DNA of 8,897 nt from Firmicutes bacterium UBA6226 (lineage in GTDB: Bacteria; Bacillota_A; Clostridia; Peptostreptococcales; Acidaminobacteraceae). Under the pieces are notes generated by a model. That model was not told the DNA's origin and did not search any database. It saw only the letters and a program-made list of their open reading frames with translations. The stretch spans positions 1 to 8,897 of the forward strand of contig DJWQ01000066.1 of assembly GCA_002441045.1 (NCBI GenBank), given 5' to 3'. Below are positions 1 through 6,353 of this stretch, piece after piece; within the stretch, counting starts at the first letter, position 1; the number at the start of each line of letters is the position of its first letter. Position numbers and translations under genes: made by a program.

Positions 1-311
1 TATTTAAGTGCATCCATGTTGGTAAATACGACGCCATTTAATATGACTTGGCTGCCCACATCACTTGTAGGCTTTAATAAAACGGGGTTCATCTCCACAG
101 TCGGTTTAATTCGTGCCGCTTCAGCTTGAACCACTTGCGCACGCCCCATTTCTTTTCCGTCTTCTGTTATAAAAGAGTTCAGTGCCATGTTCTGTGATTT
201 ATAAGGCGCTACTTTGATGCCTTCGTCATTTAAAATACGACACATCGCGGCCACAATTAAACTTTTTCCTACAGAAGAACCCGTTCCCTGAAACATAATT
301 TTTTTTGCCAT
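1..311 (-). CDS. cobQ: Cobyric acid synthase (adenosylcobyric acid synthase), N-terminal part, cut by window edge
   Basis: Partial gene: the first 103 codons are here and the rest lies beyond position 1. The enzyme (CobQ/CbiP) amidates four carboxylate side chains of adenosylcobyrinic acid a,c-diamide with glutamine and ATP in cytoplasmic cobalamin synthesis. I translated it by hand from the minus strand. It starts [17 protein letters not shown], an N-terminal P-loop (GTGSSVGKS, residues 9-17) typical of the BioD-like ATPase domain, followed by [23 protein letters not shown] and MNPVLLKP, all hallmark CobQ/CbiP blocks. The ATG at 309-311 is preceded by a GGGGGA ribosome binding site. The gene sits downstream of a cobalamin riboswitch, which independently supports the assignment. 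The symbol could equally be cbiP. The C-terminal glutamine amidotransferase domain cannot be seen. Confidence 0.95.
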   Translation of the reverse strand, partial: MAKKIMFQGTGSSVGKSLIVAAMCRILNDEGIKVAPYKSQNMALNSFITEDGKEMGRAQVVQAEAARIKPTVEMNPVLLKPTSDVGSQVILNGVVFTNMDALK

Positions 312-419
312 ATTTCCCCCAAGTCATCTATAATAATCTCTATAAATAAGAATACATGTCTAAAAATAATAATCTTCTGGCATCGAGCCTTCAGAATTTA
401 CCACATCCTAGTTTGTGAT

Positions 420-453
420 AAAAAAAAACAGCACACGAGGAAAACGTGTGCTG
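420..453 (-). terminator. Intrinsic terminator in the cobalamin riboswitch leader
   Basis: On the minus strand a perfect 9-bp stem (CAGCACACG / CGTGTGCTG, arms at 445-453 and 429-437) with a 7-nt loop is followed directly by nine T (420-428). It lies between the riboswitch aptamer and the cobQ start, so it is probably the expression platform: B12 binding would favour this terminator. I could not identify a convincing antiterminator pairing by eye. Confidence 0.8.
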
Positions 454-504
454 GTATCTACCATTCCACATAACTTCCCTCCGAAGTATTGGTTATATTG
501 CATC

Positions 505-655
505 AAGGCAGGTTTCCTGGCTTATAGTTCACTTTACTTTCCGACCTTCCCGATAATCGGTGGTATTCCGGATTTCATCCCTAATTACAGTAGCGGGGGC
601 TGCAGAGGATTTTAACCTCTTTCCCTCTTAGCTTATGGCTAAGCACCTAGATGGC
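505..655 (-). promoter_or_regulatory. Cobalamin (AdoCbl) riboswitch aptamer
   Basis: The minus strand carries the conserved cobalamin aptamer blocks in order: AGGTGCTTAG (648-639), the central GCAGCCCCCGCTACTGTAAT core (603-584), and the B12 box GCCAGGAAACCTGCC (521-507). The stems between them (for example AGAGG/CCTCT before the core) fit the family. It lies in a leader of about 350 nt in front of cobyric acid synthase, with a terminator hairpin downstream. High cobalamin would therefore reduce cobQ transcription. The outer boundaries are approximate. Confidence 0.95.
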
Positions 656-670
656 TATTCAATTAAGCTC

Positions 671-699
671 ATTATAATCTTGTGATAAATAATTGTCAA
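671..699 (-). promoter_or_regulatory. Sigma-A-type promoter of the cobQ riboswitch transcript
   Basis: Minus strand: a perfect -35 TTGACA (699-694) and a perfect -10 TATAAT (676-671) separated by exactly 17 nt. Transcription should start near 664, just ahead of the riboswitch aptamer. Such a consensus promoter suggests strong initiation, with control left to the riboswitch. Confidence 0.88.
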
Positions 700-734
700 G
701 CTATAAACATCATATTTATGCTCTTAAAATTAAA

Positions 735-787
735 AATATACTATATTTTGTTCATAACCTCTCACTCTAATCAATATATAGTATATT
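735..787 (-). terminator. Perfect 12-bp AT-rich inverted repeat after the peroxiredoxin gene, possible terminator
   Basis: Arms 735-746 and 776-787 are perfectly complementary (AATATACTATAT / ATATAGTATATT) around a 29-nt loop. In the minus-strand transcript the hairpin begins 11 nt after the peroxiredoxin stop codon and is followed by TTTAATTTT. The position suits a terminator separating the peroxiredoxin from the cobQ promoter. The stem has one G-C pair, the loop is long and the U tract is interrupted, so it would be weak. It may instead be an RNA-stabilising hairpin. Confidence 0.4.
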
Positions 788-797
788 CTTTAGCTTA

Positions 798-1259
798 CTA
801 CTTTACAAGATGTTCCTCAATAAAATTTAAAACTTCTTTCGCATGTCCGATTGCTTTTATGTCTCTAAATTCTTTTACACACTTTAATCCTTCATTAAAA
901 ATAAACGTTGATCGCACAGTCCCCTTCACCGCTTTTCCATACATTTTTTTATCCTTAATAACATCAAATTCTGTAAGTAATAATTTATCTATGTCGCTGA
1001 TTAGCGTAAATGGAATTTGATACTTGTCCTTAAATTTCACATGTGAACTCATAGTATCTTTACTAATGCCATAAACATGATATCCGAGCGCTCTAAAGTC
1101 ATCATATAACTCACCAAATTCTATCGCTTCAGTTGTACATGCAGAAGTATTATCTTTAGGATAAAAATAAAGAACAAAATTTTGATTTTTTAATAAGTCC
1201 AAAGTTATTACTTTATCACCCGTTGCAGGTAACTCAAAGTTCTCTTTAAAATACGACAT
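798..1259 (-). CDS. bcp: Thioredoxin-dependent peroxiredoxin, Bcp/PrxQ type
   Basis: A 153-residue cytoplasmic peroxidase of the AhpC/TSA thioredoxin-fold superfamily that reduces hydrogen peroxide and organic hydroperoxides. The active-site block FYPKDNTSACTTEA (residues 32-45) contains the PxxxTxxC motif with peroxidatic Cys41 and Thr38. Arg116 in the VRSTF segment matches the conserved arginine that activates that cysteine. The length is normal for Bcp. I chose the ATG at 1259 because GGAGG (1270-1266) precedes it by 6 nt and the protein then begins in the usual Bcp style. The in-frame upstream extension to 1331 has no site and runs into the divergent promoter. The resolving cysteine often found five residues after the peroxidatic one is absent (Ile46). 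The only other cysteine is Cys127, so it may act as a 1-Cys enzyme. It is divergent from the threonine operon. Confidence 0.9.
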   Translation of the reverse strand: MSYFKENFELPATGDKVITLDLLKNQNFVLYFYPKDNTSACTTEAIEFGELYDDFRALGYHVYGISKDTMSSHVKFKDKYQIPFTLISDIDKLLLTEFDVIKDKKMYGKAVKGTVRSTFIFNEGLKCVKEFRDIKAIGHAKEVLNFIEEHLVK

Positions 1260-1290
1260 TTTAAGCCTCCAAATAATTGTATTTATCAGT

Positions 1291-1320
1291 ATTATACCCA
1301 TGTTCAATAAAAAAAACATT
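1291..1320 (-). promoter_or_regulatory. Possible promoter of the peroxiredoxin gene
   Basis: The minus strand has a perfect -10 TATAAT (1296-1291) 31 nt before the peroxiredoxin start codon, giving a short leader. No good -35 is seen at 16-18 nt; only a weak T-rich TGTTTT-like hexamer lies there. It is plausible by position, but the upstream element is poor. Confidence 0.35.
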
Positions 1321-1339
1321 ATTTTTATCAAGCATTATA

Positions 1340-1368
1340 TTGTCACTATGTTTGACCTATGCTATAAT
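1340..1368 (+). promoter_or_regulatory. Promoter of the threonine (regulator-hom-thrB-lysC) operon
   Basis: The -35 TTGTCA (1340-1345) and a perfect -10 TATAAT (1363-1368) are separated by 17 nt, and TGC directly before the -10 makes an extended -10. Transcription should start near 1375, giving a leader of about 48 nt. The palindrome at 1386-1399 lies just downstream and would block early elongation or initiation if bound. Confidence 0.82.
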
Positions 1369-1385
1369 CCTTGTAATGCAATAGA

Positions 1386-1399
1386 CGTACAGTTGTACG
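1386..1399. promoter_or_regulatory. Palindrome CGTACA-GT-TGTACG, candidate operator
   Basis: A perfect 6-bp inverted repeat with a 2-bp centre lies about 11-24 nt after the predicted start site and 23 nt before the regulator's ATG. The first gene of the operon encodes an HTH-ACT protein, so autoregulation through this site is the simplest reading. As RNA its 2-nt loop could not close fully, so a DNA operator is more likely than an RNA hairpin. No second copy was seen in the window. Confidence 0.5.
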
Positions 1400-1422
1400 C
1401 GATAGAAAGACAGGGAGGCAAT

Positions 1423-1872
1423 ATGGAAAAAGGTAATTTTTTGATGATTCACATTAATGTTCTACCAGAAGTGTTTTTAAAAGTTGTTGAAGCCAAAGAA
1501 CTACTACATAATGGAAAGGCATCATCTGTGGCAGAGGCTGTAAAAATTGTCGGAATTAGTCGAAGTACTTTTTATAAATACAATGATTATGTTTTCACTC
1601 TTACAGATGGCTTTTTAGGTAAGAAAGCAACGATTTCAATGACTTTGGATCATCATTCTGGGATACTATCACGAGTACTCGAGATTATCGCTGAAAATCA
1701 TGGCAACATTCTTACCATTAGTCAAAGTACACCTATTGATAGAAAAGCAAATGTTACCATTACTTTAGATATTACTGAAATGTCAACGACATTTACTTCT
1801 TTGACACAGGAATTAAAAAACATCGAAGGTGTATTTCGATTTACATTAGACGCCATCGAATCAAACGAATAA
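1423..1872 (+). CDS. HTH-ACT domain protein, PheB/UPF0735 family; likely threonine-responsive repressor
   Basis: A 149-residue cytoplasmic protein. Residues 1-60 hold an N-terminal segment (VLPEVFLKVVEAKELL) and a helix-turn-helix-like stretch, SSVAEAVKIVGISRSTFYKY (about 34-53). Residues 70-149 form an ACT domain, an amino-acid-binding fold, with DHHSGILSRVLEIIAE (76-91) as its first strand-helix. This is the UPF0735/PheB architecture. As I recall, the B. subtilis member has been renamed ThrR for repressing hom and thrCB, which fits this operon well. The ATG at 1423 was chosen because GGGAGG lies just upstream (1413-1418) and family members begin this way; the open frame back to 1300 crosses the promoter and operator. 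It is first in the operon, 17 nt ahead of hom. The family is certain. The effector (threonine) and the DNA target are inferred. Confidence 0.85.
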   Translation: MEKGNFLMIHINVLPEVFLKVVEAKELLHNGKASSVAEAVKIVGISRSTFYKYNDYVFTLTDGFLGKKATISMTLDHHSGILSRVLEIIAENHGNILTISQSTPIDRKANVTITLDITEMSTTFTSLTQELKNIEGVFRFTLDAIESNE

Positions 1873-1889
1873 ATCACCTAGGGGGAAAA

Positions 1890-3140
1890 ATGAAAGTACT
1901 ACTATTAGGATATGGCGTCGTTGGATCTGGCGTCTATGAATTAATACAAGCAAATAAAAACCGATTTGTTGAAGAATATGATGAGAATGTTGAGGTTGTA
2001 GGAATCCTCGTCAACAGATTAGATAAATATGCCAAATTGCCACACTTTAATTTATTTTCCAATGACTTTGATCAACTGTTTCAAATGGAATTTGATGTAG
2101 CAATTGAAACCATCGGTGGTATTCTGCCTGCATTTGATTACGTCAGTAAACTGCTAAAACGAGGCATTCCCGTTATTTCATCCAATAAAGATTTAATAGC
2201 TGAAAAAGGTGCCGAACTGCACCAGCTTGCACTTGAACATCAGGTTGAGCTTAGCTATGAAGCAAGTGTAGGTGGCGGAATCCCAGTGCTTAAACCACTT
2301 AGAGAATGTCTAGGTGGTGATCAGATTCATGAAATTATGGGCATTATCAATGGCACTACAAACTTCATCTTAACAAAGATGATTCATGAAAATATGAGCT
2401 ATAATGATGCATTAGCAGAAGCCCAATCGGCTGGATTTGCTGAGGCTGATCCAACATCAGATGTAGAAGGATTAGATGCCACTAGAAAAATAACCATTTT
2501 AACCAAACTTGGCATGAAGACGAACATCAATTGGAAAGAAGTTCCGGTTCAGGGAATCACAAAAATTGCTTATGAAGATGTCCTTTATGCAAATAGTCAA
2601 CGTAAAGTCATAAAACTTTTAGGAATTTCAAAGCAATTTGATGATGGCCTTTATATCGGTGTAAGACCTGTAATGTTACCATCAAGTTCAAAATTCGCTT
2701 CAATCAACAATGAGTTCAATGCAATTAGTGTTGTTGGTGAAGCCGTTGGTGAATTATTTTTTTCTGGGAAAGGGGCAGGTAAGAATCCGACTGCTACAGC
2801 GGTCATGGGTGATTTGGTTGATCTCATGCAAAACAAGAAAAAATCAATCAATCGAGTCTTGAAAGAGGTCCCTCAATTAAAGCTTTATCCGGTTAAAGCA
2901 TCATGGCTTATCAGTATTCCAAAAGAACAATTAGTTACAGTTGATATTAACACTTTGAATGATTATCAGTTATATGTACTAACTGAACCAGATGTTAAAC
3001 CCGTCCAGCCTACTGAAAAATTAGACGACGATATTCAACATCTTTATATTCAACTTAACTCACTTACTGAAAAAGAGGTTCTTGAATTAAAGTTAAAACA
3101 CCAGTTATCCAATTTACAACATTATCTTATGCTTGATTAA
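1890..3140 (+). CDS. hom: Homoserine dehydrogenase
   Basis: Reduces L-aspartate 4-semialdehyde to L-homoserine with NAD(P)H at the branch towards threonine and methionine. The 416-residue protein begins with a Rossmann motif, GYGVVGSGV (7-15). It has SNKDL (98-102) with the conserved lysine, EASVGGGIPV (125-134), the INGTTNFIL block (153-161), and the signature FAEADPTSDVEGLDATRK (183-200) with the Asp196/Lys200 pair expected for catalysis. GAGKNPTATAVMGDL (295-309) is also conserved. GGGGGA (1881-1886) precedes the ATG. Gram-positive homologues usually end in an ACT domain. Here residues 325-416 contain no recognisable ACT ligand loop (no D-x-P-G-type turn), so threonine feedback on this enzyme may be altered or absent. 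An 11-bp gap to thrB implies translational coupling. Confidence 0.96.
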   Translation: MKVLLLGYGVVGSGVYELIQANKNRFVEEYDENVEVVGILVNRLDKYAKLPHFNLFSNDFDQLFQMEFDVAIETIGGILPAFDYVSKLLKRGIPVISSNKDLIAEKGAELHQLALEHQVELSYEASVGGGIPVLKPLRECLGGDQIHEIMGIINGTTNFILTKMIHENMSYNDALAEAQSAGFAEADPTSDVEGLDATRKITILTKLGMKTNINWKEVPVQGITKIAYEDVLYANSQRKVIKLLGISKQFDDGLYIGVRPVMLPSSSKFASINNEFNAISVVGEAVGELFFSGKGAGKNPTATAVMGDLVDLMQNKKKSINRVLKEVPQLKLYPVKASWLISIPKEQLVTVDINTLNDYQLYVLTEPDVKPVQPTEKLDDDIQHLYIQLNSLTEKEVLELKLKHQLSNLQHYLMLD

Positions 3141-3151
3141 ATGGAGGTCCT

Positions 3152-4045
3152 ATGGTTCGTATTAAAGTTCCAGCAACCACAGCTAATCTCGGTCCCGGTT
3201 TCGATTGTCTAGGAATGGCTTTGGAACTTTTTCAAACCATCACAATAGAAAAAAACGATTCTAAAAAAGTTGTCTTATGGGAAAATGAGAAACTTGTCGA
3301 GGATAGTGAAAATTATGTTATTTATGCAATCGAATTTGTGCTCAAAAAATTTAGTCAATCCCATCTTGGCTACACTCTGGTTATGGAAGATACTCAAATT
3401 CCAGTATCTAGAGGCTTGGGAAGTTCCGCAGCCGCTTTAGTTGCTGGAATTTATGCAGCAAATTACCTTTTGGATTATCCTCTTTCACAGCATGATATCA
3501 TTGATTGTGCCAATCAGCTTGAAGGTCATCCGGATAATGTAGCGCCAGCTATATTAGGCAATGTGATACTAGCAACTACAATTAATGATCAAACGATTTA
3601 TTCTCAAATTGAATTCCCAAAAGAATTGGAGCTTCTAGTATTTATTCCAGATTATAAACTGAGTACTGAAAAGGCGCGACAATCATTACCAGATCAATAT
3701 CCTCGTGAAAATATTATCTTCAATGTTTCGCGAATGGGTTTTTTAATGCATAGTCTTATCACACAAGATTTTCAGCATCTAAAAATGGCTCTTGATGATT
3801 CAATCCATCAACCTTATAGATTTCCACTCATTGAGGACAGTCATCTTATCATTGATGCAATTCAGAAAATTAATAACTTCGGATATTTTATTTCTGGTGC
3901 TGGTCCAACTTTAATTGCAATTGTAAAAAAAGGAACTCTCATTAATCTTTCAACGCTTATAAATACATCTGAGTTTAAGCACAAATGGCAATATTATTTA
4001 CTCCCAGTAAATCACAGTGGCACAACTATAGAAGTATTAAAGTGA
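3152..4045 (+). CDS. thrB: Homoserine kinase (GHMP kinase family)
   Basis: Phosphorylates homoserine to O-phospho-L-homoserine, the substrate of threonine synthase, using ATP in the cytoplasm. The 297 residues are normal for the family. Family motifs are in place: VPATTANLGPGFDCLGMAL (6-24), the GHMP ATP loop PVSRGLGSSAA (84-94), EGHPDNVAPA (124-133), and the C-terminal SGAGPT (248-253) of GHMP motif 3. GGAGG (3143-3147) lies 4 nt before the ATG. It is third in the operon, and its TGA at 4043-4045 is 6 bp from the lysC start, so coexpression is tight. Threonine synthase (thrC), which usually accompanies thrB in Bacillota, is not adjacent. Confidence 0.96.
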   Translation: MVRIKVPATTANLGPGFDCLGMALELFQTITIEKNDSKKVVLWENEKLVEDSENYVIYAIEFVLKKFSQSHLGYTLVMEDTQIPVSRGLGSSAAALVAGIYAANYLLDYPLSQHDIIDCANQLEGHPDNVAPAILGNVILATTINDQTIYSQIEFPKELELLVFIPDYKLSTEKARQSLPDQYPRENIIFNVSRMGFLMHSLITQDFQHLKMALDDSIHQPYRFPLIEDSHLIIDAIQKINNFGYFISGAGPTLIAIVKKGTLINLSTLINTSEFKHKWQYYLLPVNHSGTTIEVLK

Positions 4046-4051
4046 GGCTTT

Positions 4052-5269
4052 ATGGAAATCATTGTACAAAAATATGGAGGAACATCCGTCGGTACAGTCG
4101 AACGTATTCAAAACGTTGCACGACGTGTTATAGAAACTAAGCAGGCGGGGCATCATGTAGTTGTCGTCGTTTCTGCTATGGGAGACACCACCGACCAGTT
4201 AATCACACTTGCACGTCAAATTCATAAAAACCCACCAAAACGCGAACTAGATATGCTTTTGGCTACGGGTGAACAAACCTCCGTAGCATTATTGGCTATG
4301 GCTATTGACGAATACGGCTATAAAGCGGTATCATTAACAGGGTATCAAGGCGGTATACACACAGATGGGTACTTTTCAAAAGCGAAAATTGACTCAATAG
4401 ATCCTCATAGAATCCAAGAAGCCTTGGATGAGGATCAAATCGTAATTGTTGCCGGATTTCAAGGGTATACAGATGCACTTGAAATTACCACATTAGGACG
4501 TGGAGGTTCTGATACGACAGCTGTTGCAATTGCAATCGCTTTAAATGCAGCCAAATGCGAAATCTATACTGATGTCCTTGGCATCTATACCGCTGACCCT
4601 CGAATGGTCAGCACAGCTAAATTGCTACCTACAATTAGCTATGATGAAATTCTTGAAATGGCTAAATTAGGTGCTGGCGTAATGCATCCTAGATCAGTAG
4701 AGCTTGCAAGAAAAAACAATATGCCGTTAGTTGTTCGATCAACCTTTGATTTTACTAATGACGGGACAGAAATAATCGAGGTGAAAGAAATGGAAAAAGC
4801 GCAAGTAAGAGGTGTTACATTAGATGAAGATATAGTGAGAATCTCTGTACCAAACGTACCGGATCGACCAGGTATAGCTTATAAACTATTCTCTTCTCTT
4901 ATAAATTTGAATGTTCATATTGATATGATTCTACAGAACTTAAATCACGATGGATTCAATGATATTAGTTTTACAGTTCCACTTGAAGATATCGATAGGA
5001 TCATTCCTACTATTGAAGCGTTTGTTGATGAAGTTGGCGCATCCCCAATTTTAGTTAAAAAGGATGTTGCAAAACTTTCAATTGTTGGCACAGGCATTAC
5101 ATCAGATGTAAAAATCGCATCTGGATTATTTGGCAAGATTTATGAGTTGGGCATCAATATTGAAATGATTTCCACTTCTGAAATTAAAATTTCATGTATT
5201 ATCAATCAAAATCAAGCGCAACAAGCTTTAGAAGAGGTTCATAGATATTTTGAAGTTAATGGCTTATAG
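4052..5269 (+). CDS. lysC: Aspartokinase (aspartate kinase), alpha subunit
   Basis: Phosphorylates L-aspartate to 4-phospho-L-aspartate, the first step of the lysine, threonine and methionine pathway. The 405-residue monofunctional type has an N-terminal amino-acid-kinase domain (1 to about 240) with KYGGTS (8-13), ATGEQ (71-75), GRGGSDTTA (149-157), YTDVLGIYTADPR (172-184) and MHPRS (211-215). Two ACT domains follow: ACT1 at about 262-325 (VPDRPGIAYKLF, NVHIDMILQN) and ACT2 at about 341-405 (IVGTGI, INIEMISTSEIK). ACT1 reads more like the Corynebacterium type that responds jointly to lysine and threonine than like B. subtilis LysC, in which this turn is not conserved; this is by eye. GAGG (4044-4047) precedes the ATG and overlaps the thrB stop. 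It is the last gene of the operon, before a terminator. Confidence 0.96.
   Translation: MEIIVQKYGGTSVGTVERIQNVARRVIETKQAGHHVVVVVSAMGDTTDQLITLARQIHKNPPKRELDMLLATGEQTSVALLAMAIDEYGYKAVSLTGYQGGIHTDGYFSKAKIDSIDPHRIQEALDEDQIVIVAGFQGYTDALEITTLGRGGSDTTAVAIAIALNAAKCEIYTDVLGIYTADPRMVSTAKLLPTISYDEILEMAKLGAGVMHPRSVELARKNNMPLVVRSTFDFTNDGTEIIEVKEMEKAQVRGVTLDEDIVRISVPNVPDRPGIAYKLFSSLINLNVHIDMILQNLNHDGFNDISFTVPLEDIDRIIPTIEAFVDEVGASPILVKKDVAKLSIVGTGITSDVKIASGLFGKIYELGINIEMISTSEIKISCIINQNQAQQALEEVHRYFEVNGL
4778..4792 (+). promoter_or_regulatory. Internal ribosome binding site and ATG in lysC for a probable separate beta subunit
   Basis: Inside lysC, GAGGTG (4778-4783) lies 6 nt before an in-frame ATG (4790-4792). 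Starting there would give a 159-residue protein (4790-5269) beginning MEKAQVRGVTLDED and holding only the two ACT domains. In B. subtilis aspartokinase II the beta subunit is made from an internal in-frame start at the equivalent point (MEQNLIVRGIAFED), giving an alpha2-beta2 enzyme. Matching position, start context and flanking sequence make the same arrangement likely here. Confidence 0.7.
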
Positions 5270-5300
5270 TTGTATACTTTTTCGTTCATCTTTACAAATC

Positions 5301-5340
5301 AAAAAAAGCGCCTACTCAGTGTGAAGTGTAGACGCTTTTA
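5301..5340. terminator. Bidirectional intrinsic terminator between lysC and the convergent kinase gene
   Basis: The stem AAAAGCGcCTAC / GTAGaCGCTTTT (5304-5315 with 5328-5339) has one C-A mismatch and a 12-nt loop. On the plus strand it ends in TTTTATTATTT, 32 nt after the lysC stop. On the minus strand the stem is followed by seven T (5307-5301), a stronger signal for the kinase transcript. GTGTGAAG recurs at 5319-5326 and 5354-5361, the second copy running into AGCG and seven T, as if part of the terminator had been duplicated. Confidence 0.8.
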
Positions 5341-5370
5341 TTATTTCTCTCATGTGTGAAGAGCGTTTTT

Positions 5371-6327
5371 TTACTTGTGATAATAGTAATCACTAAGATG
5401 TTCATCTTTATGAATTAATGCATTGAGATATTCTATAGTATGTTCAAAAAATTTGTCTGACAAAGTCTTAGACCAGCTACAAATATCAATCCCTAATCGA
5501 TATAAATTAAATCTTAATTCTTTATTAAAGCTATCCTCAACTTCTAATATACTGGTATAACCTTTGAAAAAATGAGGAATTAGCTTCGGTTCCACTAAAA
5601 AATATCTTCTATATAAGTTTACGATATCATAGTATTCATTATATATAACTGTCTTTTCAAAATCTAAGAATGATTCTAAAGACAGTCCCTCTTCAATACT
5701 CATTTTAATAATAATATTTCTACCATCTAGGTCTCTATGACAATATCGACCTTCTGAAAGAAGGCGTATGTTATCATATTCGCTTCTAATGACTTCAATT
5801 GCCCTTTTAATCTCAGGTATATCTGATAAGTCTTGATCAATAATATTCTTGATAAGGCGCTCAGTATCATCCATTATAAATGATTTATAGCATGCACAAC
5901 TGCTTTGCTTATCTTTTTTCAAATCTCCAAAATAATCAAATGTTTTCAAATTGTGGAGTTCGGCCAATTTTATACCAATTTGTTCAAAAATAGCTCTCTT
6001 TTGATCTAAATCTAAATCATCAAGGATGTGATCTAACAGCCATCCTTCAATGTAATTATATATAATCCATTCTGTGCCATCTTCTAGCTCACCTTGATGC
6101 AAAACTCTTAATGAATTAAACGAGTAGGTTTGGGGAAGTATGTTGATTTCACGATCTCTTTTTAAAGGTTTATAAAAAAACTTAATAATATAGTGATCAC
6201 TTGAAAGTTTCACATGATATACCAAATTACGCTTAAGCTCATGATTACCACAAGGAAGAATTTCAATAACATTCTCTTTAAAAAGATTGTAAAATATGCT
6301 TTGGGTTTCTTGAACTCTATCCTTCAT
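5371..6327 (-). CDS. Aminoglycoside phosphotransferase/choline kinase-fold small-molecule kinase, substrate unknown
   Basis: A 318-residue soluble protein with the APH/ChoK kinase pattern: a probable ATP lysine, Lys49 (HYIIKFF), with Glu60 in the following helix, the hinge region IIYNYIEG (88-95), LAELHNL (121-127), the catalytic loop YCHRDLDGRNIII (195-207; canonical form HGDxxxxN), and the metal-binding DFE (222-224) in place of the usual DxD/DxE. All catalytic positions appear intact, so it is probably active, but nothing shows the substrate; drug resistance should not be assumed. Housekeeping relatives phosphorylate choline, sugars, amino acids or spore-coat components. AGGAGG lies 5 nt before the ATG. 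It starts 26 bp after the stop of the AI-2E membrane protein on the same strand, so the two are probably cotranscribed. It ends 31 bp before the bidirectional terminator. Confidence 0.8.
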   Translation of the reverse strand: MKDRVQETQSIFYNLFKENVIEILPCGNHELKRNLVYHVKLSSDHYIIKFFYKPLKRDREINILPQTYSFNSLRVLHQGELEDGTEWIIYNYIEGWLLDHILDDLDLDQKRAIFEQIGIKLAELHNLKTFDYFGDLKKDKQSSCACYKSFIMDDTERLIKNIIDQDLSDIPEIKRAIEVIRSEYDNIRLLSEGRYCHRDLDGRNIIIKMSIEEGLSLESFLDFEKTVIYNEYYDIVNLYRRYFLVEPKLIPHFFKGYTSILEVEDSFNKELRFNLYRLGIDICSWSKTLSDKFFEHTIEYLNALIHKDEHLSDYYYHK

Positions 6328-6353
6328 ACTTTCCTCCTACTTTACTACCTGAA

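Noticed and set aside
415..615. Plus-strand open frame over the leader region
   Set aside because: It lies antisense to the terminator and cobalamin aptamer, which explain the sequence. There is no ribosome binding site.
682..1020. Plus-strand open frame of 112 codons
   Set aside because: It overlaps the peroxiredoxin gene on the opposite strand, has a low-complexity hydrophobic composition and no ribosome binding site.
1260..1331. Longer N-terminus of the peroxiredoxin starting at 1331
   Set aside because: It has no ribosome binding site, while GGAGG 6 nt before 1259 gives the normal family start.
1334..1339. Second minus-strand TATAAT as an alternative peroxiredoxin promoter
   Set aside because: No -35 was found at a proper distance and it lies inside the divergent threonine promoter; the hexamer at 1296-1291 is closer to the gene.
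1300..1422. Longer N-terminus of the HTH-ACT regulator starting at 1300
   Set aside because: This stretch contains the promoter and palindrome, and the start at 1423 has a strong GGGAGG and family-like N-terminus.
2651..2851. Minus-strand open frame inside hom (and a similar one at 4945-5136 inside lysC)
   Set aside because: These are shadows of well-conserved genes on the plus strand with no independent start signals.
5371..6327. Reading the kinase as an antibiotic-resistance gene
   Set aside because: The APH fold is shared by many housekeeping kinases, and there are no mobile elements or resistance-specific features nearby.
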